Below are positions 20,684-24,534 of a DNA stretch of 24,534 bases, piece by piece. Positions within the stretch are counted from its first letter, which is position 1. Every line of letters starts with the position of its first letter. Origin of the DNA: Chlamydomonas sphaeroides (lineage: Eukaryota > Chlorophyta > Chlorophyceae > Chlamydomonadales > Chlamydomonadaceae); contig BDDC01000302.1 of assembly GCA_001662425.1 (NCBI GenBank), forward strand, positions 50,943 through 75,476. The letters run 5' to 3'. A model generated the notes under the pieces. It did no database searches. It worked only from the letters and a program-made list of their open reading frames with translations, and was not told where the DNA came from. Made by a program: the position numbers and the translations under genes.

Positions 20684-20806
20684 CAGCATCCGCATTGTGG
20701 TGCTCGTCGACCGCGGTACTGACTCTGCGGTGGAGCGCTCTCTGGATTGTTGGAACACTGCTTCACCTGCCCTGGTATTCAGCTGTGGAGTGACTATGAG
20801 GCAACA

Positions 20807-23800
20807 ATGACCGCTGCGCGCGAAGGCGAGCCTCTCGTCTCGCCTCCTCTGGGATGTGCATCATGCCTCCCATTCCTCGGTCGATCGCGGCGGCGCCTGG
20901 ACTCAGCTTGCAAAGCTCATCAAGAGGCCACCCCAGCTCTTTTGTCGGCCCCAGCCCTAAATGGCGCCTTGCACGTTGCAGCGAGTTCATCCACAAAAGC
21001 TGGCGCGGGGACAGTCGATGCAGACGGCGTACTGGGGATGCACCGCACCGGTGGCCTCGACGCATGCGCGACGACGAAGGCTGTCGACGCCGAGGGCGCG
21101 GCCGCCACCGCTGGCAGCCGCATCGCAGACGTTGAAGCGTCTGTCCTGACGGCGGGCGCAGCGCTGCGCTGCGACGGGCTTGGTACGGACGCCACAGCGA
21201 TCCAGGCCATGGCCGCGCCGGGCACCACCAGCCCGCAGTCGCAGGGCAACCCATACTTTCCGCAGCCCACGCCGGCGGAGGGCCCACAGGTGGTTCAGCT
21301 AAGCGCCTTCCGCCGCGCCAACTCCACCGGCCCCGGCGCGCGCAAAGCCTTGCTGCTGGGCCGCACTGGCGCCCAGCCCGGCGTCACCGTCAGCGCCCTC
21401 GCCGTCAGCGGCCTGGCGTCCGCCTACGCCGGCGCGCTTGCCGCCGTCGGCGCCGCCAGCGCCGCCGTCGGGCCGCCGTCGACGCACTCGTCCTTCACCA
21501 TGGGCCGCACGTACACGGGCGGAATGGAGCTGGGCTCGATCCAGCTGCCCACGCTGCTGCCCAGCACCACCGGCGTGGCCACGGAGGGCCGGCTGTTGCT
21601 GGCCGGCGGCACCGGCGCCTCCATCGGTGCCGTGGGGCCCACTGGGCCCGGCACCGGCAGCATGTTTGCCAGCGGGCCCGACATCCTGTCGTCGATCCTT
21701 TCTGAGGGCGCCACGCTGCCCGTGGGCTCCTCCTTCGTGGCCAGCGGAGAGCTGTCGCGATACGCCAGCCTGCAGGTGGGACCCGGGGCCGGGGCTGTGT
21801 CTGGGATGTGCCTGGGATGTTCCTGCCATGTGCTTGGGCTGTGCCTGGGCTGTGCCTGGGATATGCCGGCAGCACGCAACCGCAAACCGCAGTACGCGTT
21901 GCGTGCATGAGTGCCCCGCCACACGGGCTCACGGGTGGGGAGAGCGGGGCCGGGCTGTCCTCGCGCCGGGGCCCGTGCCGGCGCGACGGCAGCGGCCGAG
22001 GGCGGCGCCGCGTGCTGCTTGTCCTCCTCCTGGCCGCCATGGCCTCGCTACTCACCGAAACCACCCCTCGCCTGCCGGCCCTCGCCTCTTGCGCCTGCCC
22101 AGGGCGGCCTGAGCATGGTGCTCAACGCCGACACGGGCCACGTCAGCACCAGCGCAGTGGAGCAGCTGCGGCAGCAGCTGGCGTGCGAGCAGGCGGCGGG
22201 GCTGGGCGGCCGGCCCATCGAGGTGCGGGGGCGGGGCGGGTGGGGGCGGGGTGCTTGGGCGGGGTTTGGGGAACGGGGCGCCAGGGCAGGGGTGCAGGGG
22301 CGGGTTGCGCGAGGCGGGGGAGGCAGCTCGCGCGAGCAGCGGTTGGGGCCTCGGCGGGCCCCTGCCGGCCAGGGCATGCGCGCGCCCGGACCAAACTTCG
22401 TTGCCGGAGCTGCTGGCCGCTGCCACTTTATCTTGGCGTATGCGCACACGCGCCCTCCCCTTCCTCCACCTCCCCTCCCCCTCTCCCTTCCTCCCACACC
22501 GCCTCGCTCTGCTCCCTCCCGACTCAGGTGGATAACCTGGACAAGGTGGGGCAGGGCTCGTACGGCGTGGTCTACCGCGGCGTCTGGCAGGGCGCCGCCG
22601 TGGCCATCAAGTACCTGCTCAGCAGCAGCACGCAGCAGCTGCAGATCAGCGCCACGGAGGCGCTGCTCAGCAAGCTGCTGGCGCACCCCAACGTGGTGCA
22701 GGTGCGGCGGCGAACGGGCGGGGGACGGGTGGCGAGATGGGCGATGCGGGGTAGTGGCGGCTCGGGTTCGTGGTGGGTTCGGGAGCTTCCAGCGGGCCTC
22801 TTACGGTTTGTGCCGCCTCGTCGACCCTGACGCGAAACACGCCGCCCCTTGCCGCCCCCGCCAGACCTTCGCGTGCAAGGTGGTGGAGCTCACGCCCGAG
22901 TTCTTCACGCCGCCGCCGCCGCCGCCGGCTCCCAGCCACGGCCACCACGGCCGCGGCCAGCCGCGCGCTGCCGGGCTGCACCCCCTGGCGCAGCACCACT
23001 CTCACTCTAACGTGGCGCGGACCTCGCCGCTGCACCCGCCACTGGGCCACGCCGCGCCTGGCCCGGAGCTGCCCCCCGCTCTGATTCTTGCCCAGGACCA
23101 GGGCCAAGGACAGGCGCTGTCCGGGTCGAACGCGCAGCCATTGGGCGCCGGCGGGGGCGCCGGCCCGCCGCCGCCGTCGGGCGCCGGCCGGTTGCGGGCC
23201 GCGCGCCGTGGCGTCGGAGGCGCCAACAGCGGCGGCGGCGGCGGCGCCGGCGCCGGCGCCGGCTCCGACCTGACACAGAACGATAGCGGGAGCGGCAGCG
23301 CCAAGGGACTCATCGTGCCGAGGGGAACCATCGACATCGCGATCGCGATGGATGGGGACGGGGAGGACGGCAGCGCCGGTGCCGGCGCCGCTGCCGCCGC
23401 GGCCTCCGTGGACGACGACGACACCACCGCCGCCGCCGCCGACCAGCGGCGCTCGCCGGAGGCTGCCTCCGGTGCCGGCAGCGACGGGCGCGCGCCCGAG
23501 CCGCACGCCGCTACCGGGCTCCAGACGTCGCCGCACCCCTCCCCCACGTCCCACCTGCACCACGCCCACCACCCGCACGGCCACCACTTGCAGCTGGCGG
23601 CGCTCCGCGCCAGCGCCGGCGCCAGCGCCGCGGGCGGCGCGTCGGACGAGCGGCTCGAGACCGAGGCCGAGCACCTGGAGTCCTTCCAGTCCGGCGACGG
23701 CTTTGGCGCGCCCTACCTCAGCGGCGCCAACACAGGCGGCGAGGAGGGCTCGGCGGCGGCGCCCGCCGGCGGCGCCCTGGCGGCGCAGTACCGCGCGCTG

Positions 23801-24534
23801 CTGGGGTCCGTCAAGGCCAAGCCGGGCGACTTCCTGACGCAGATCATCATGGAGGTGGGGCAGGAGCGGGCCGAGGCCGCCGCGCGCCGACGCCGCAGCC
23901 ATGCGCTCCTGATCGCCGCCGGCCGTGTCGCTCCCACAGCCGCGCGGGTCCCGCGCGCAGTGCGGCACCGCGGGGTGCCGTAGGTTTGCCGGAGGGACTC
24001 GGGCGTCGTGGGCCGCTTGCCTGGGCGGCCCGTGCCAGTCCTTGGCGCCGCCCGTCGCCTGTCTAACGGCGGCGTCCCTGCTGGCTTCCCTGTTTCCGAG
24101 CTAAGAGCCCCGCGCGCCTGCGTGCCCCGCCGCAGTACTGCGACCGCGGCAGCCTGCAGCGAGCCATCGACAAGACCATCTTCCGCGCCTCGGCGCGCTG
24201 GAACGGCCGGGTGGCGCTGAGGGCCATGCTGCGCACGGCGCGGGAGATCGCGCAGGTGCGCGGGGGGTTGTTGGGGCCAGGGAGTGGAGGGTTGCGGCGA
24301 GAGGGCGGCGACTTGGGCCGGCAGGAAGCAGCTGGGCTGCCATGCTAGGCGCGCTCGCCGCCGCCCGCTCCGCCCTAGCGCCCTGTACACAGCGCGCCCA
24401 GGCCCCGCCTCCCGCTGCTGCGCCCACCTCCTTCCTCGCGCCTCTCCCCTCCCTTCCCGCCCCCGCCCCCCGCCCCCCGCCCCAGGGTATGTGCCACCTG
24501 CACGCCAGCCAGATTGTGCACGGCGACCTCAAGC
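20807..24534 (+). CDS. TKL-like protein kinase, 5' part
   Basis: Exons: 20807-21775, 22103-22222, 22528-22701, 22865-23854, 24136-24255 and 24486 to the right edge. All are phase 0 with GT-AG sites. The start is the first in-frame ATG (MTAAREGEPL), with A at -3. Residues 1-363 are a long Ala/Gly/Ser/Thr-rich N-terminal region of unknown role. The kinase domain opens at about 364: VGQGSYGVVYRG is the glycine loop, VAIK (K391) the ATP lysine, E407 the probable helix-C glutamate, and HPNVVQ the following strand entry. Exon 4 gives TFACKVVELTPEFF, then about 300 low-complexity residues, then FLTQIIMEYCDRGSL at the hinge. The last exon reaches HLHASQIVHGDLK, the catalytic loop with Gly in place of the usual Arg. 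The DFG motif and C-lobe are outside the window. The architecture fits the large algal TKL family; the substrate is unknown. Confidence 0.85.
21790..21866 (+). repeat. Degenerate short tandem repeat in kinase intron 1
   Basis: Repeated variants of tgtgcctgggatgt follow each other just after the donor of exon 1. The copies differ in length and sequence. This is an intronic minisatellite. Confidence 0.6.

Larger units (their letters stand above)
19898..20806. other. Intergenic region between the katanin-like gene and the kinase gene
   Basis: These 909 bp are AT-richer than the genes. The first part is the 3' UTR of the katanin-like gene, with a TGTAA signal at 20003. The rest should hold the kinase promoter and 5' UTR. 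I see a GATGTATATACG at about 20112, a short direct repeat acatgcagtt near 20302 and 20331, a small stem gcgggta/taccccgc near 20438-20457, and a TTTTATAGC at about 20675. No ORF here looks coding. Confidence 0.5.

Noticed and set aside
20437..20766. 109-codon minus-strand ORF in the intergenic region
   Set aside because: No recognisable motif, no splice partners and no conserved-looking segments; it lies where the kinase promoter should be.

Overview
The window reads as nuclear DNA of a green alga, most likely volvocine (Chlamydomonas/Volvox relatives). This is inferred from very high GC, genes split by many short introns with GTG-type donors and CAG acceptors, long Ala/Gly/Pro/Ser inserts in conserved proteins, an F-box/ankyrin family and a TKL-like kinase of kinds common in that lineage, and a TGTAA poly(A)-type signal behind one gene. 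No species was identified. No prokaryotic features, tRNA, rRNA or CRISPR array were seen. Almost all long open frames without introns are shadows caused by the GC bias.

Layout. (1) 156-1284, minus: 5' part of a PI31-type proteasome regulator (PSMF1-like), four exons, running off the left edge. (2) 1285-1491: short divergent intergenic region. (3) 1492-7916, plus: complete 13-exon model of PEX6, the AAA+ ATPase that recycles the peroxisomal import receptor (1397 residues; D1 degenerate, D2 intact). (4) 7917-8305, plus: relic of an ankyrin-type gene with a stop codon made by a TGG-to-TGA change in a 15-nt repeat. (5) 8495-10586, minus: intact two-exon F-box/ankyrin gene. (6) 10850-11884, minus: a broken paralogue of it. 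(7) 12138-19897, plus: complete 14-exon model of a katanin-like ATPase of the KATNAL2 type (LisH plus AAA, 584 residues). (8) 19898-20806: intergenic, AT-richer. (9) 20807 to the right edge, plus: 5' part of a TKL-like protein kinase with a very long insertion in its N-lobe.

The most notable discovery is a 948-bp element (18323-19270) inside the 12th intron of the katanin gene. It has perfect 14-bp terminal inverted repeats, a perfect 9-bp flanking direct repeat, lower GC than the host, and an antisense 216-codon ORF that I do not recognise. The 9-bp duplication fits a Mutator-like (MULE) non-autonomous DNA transposon.

The genes do not form a pathway. PI31 (proteasome), PEX6 (peroxisome), the F-box protein (possible SCF adaptor), the katanin-like ATPase (microtubules, cilia/centrioles) and the kinase are neighbours on a eukaryotic chromosome. 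PI31 and PEX6 share a 207-bp divergent promoter region, so co-expression is possible but unproven. Exon boundaries come from reading-frame continuity, GT-AG sites and remembered family sequences, not from transcripts.
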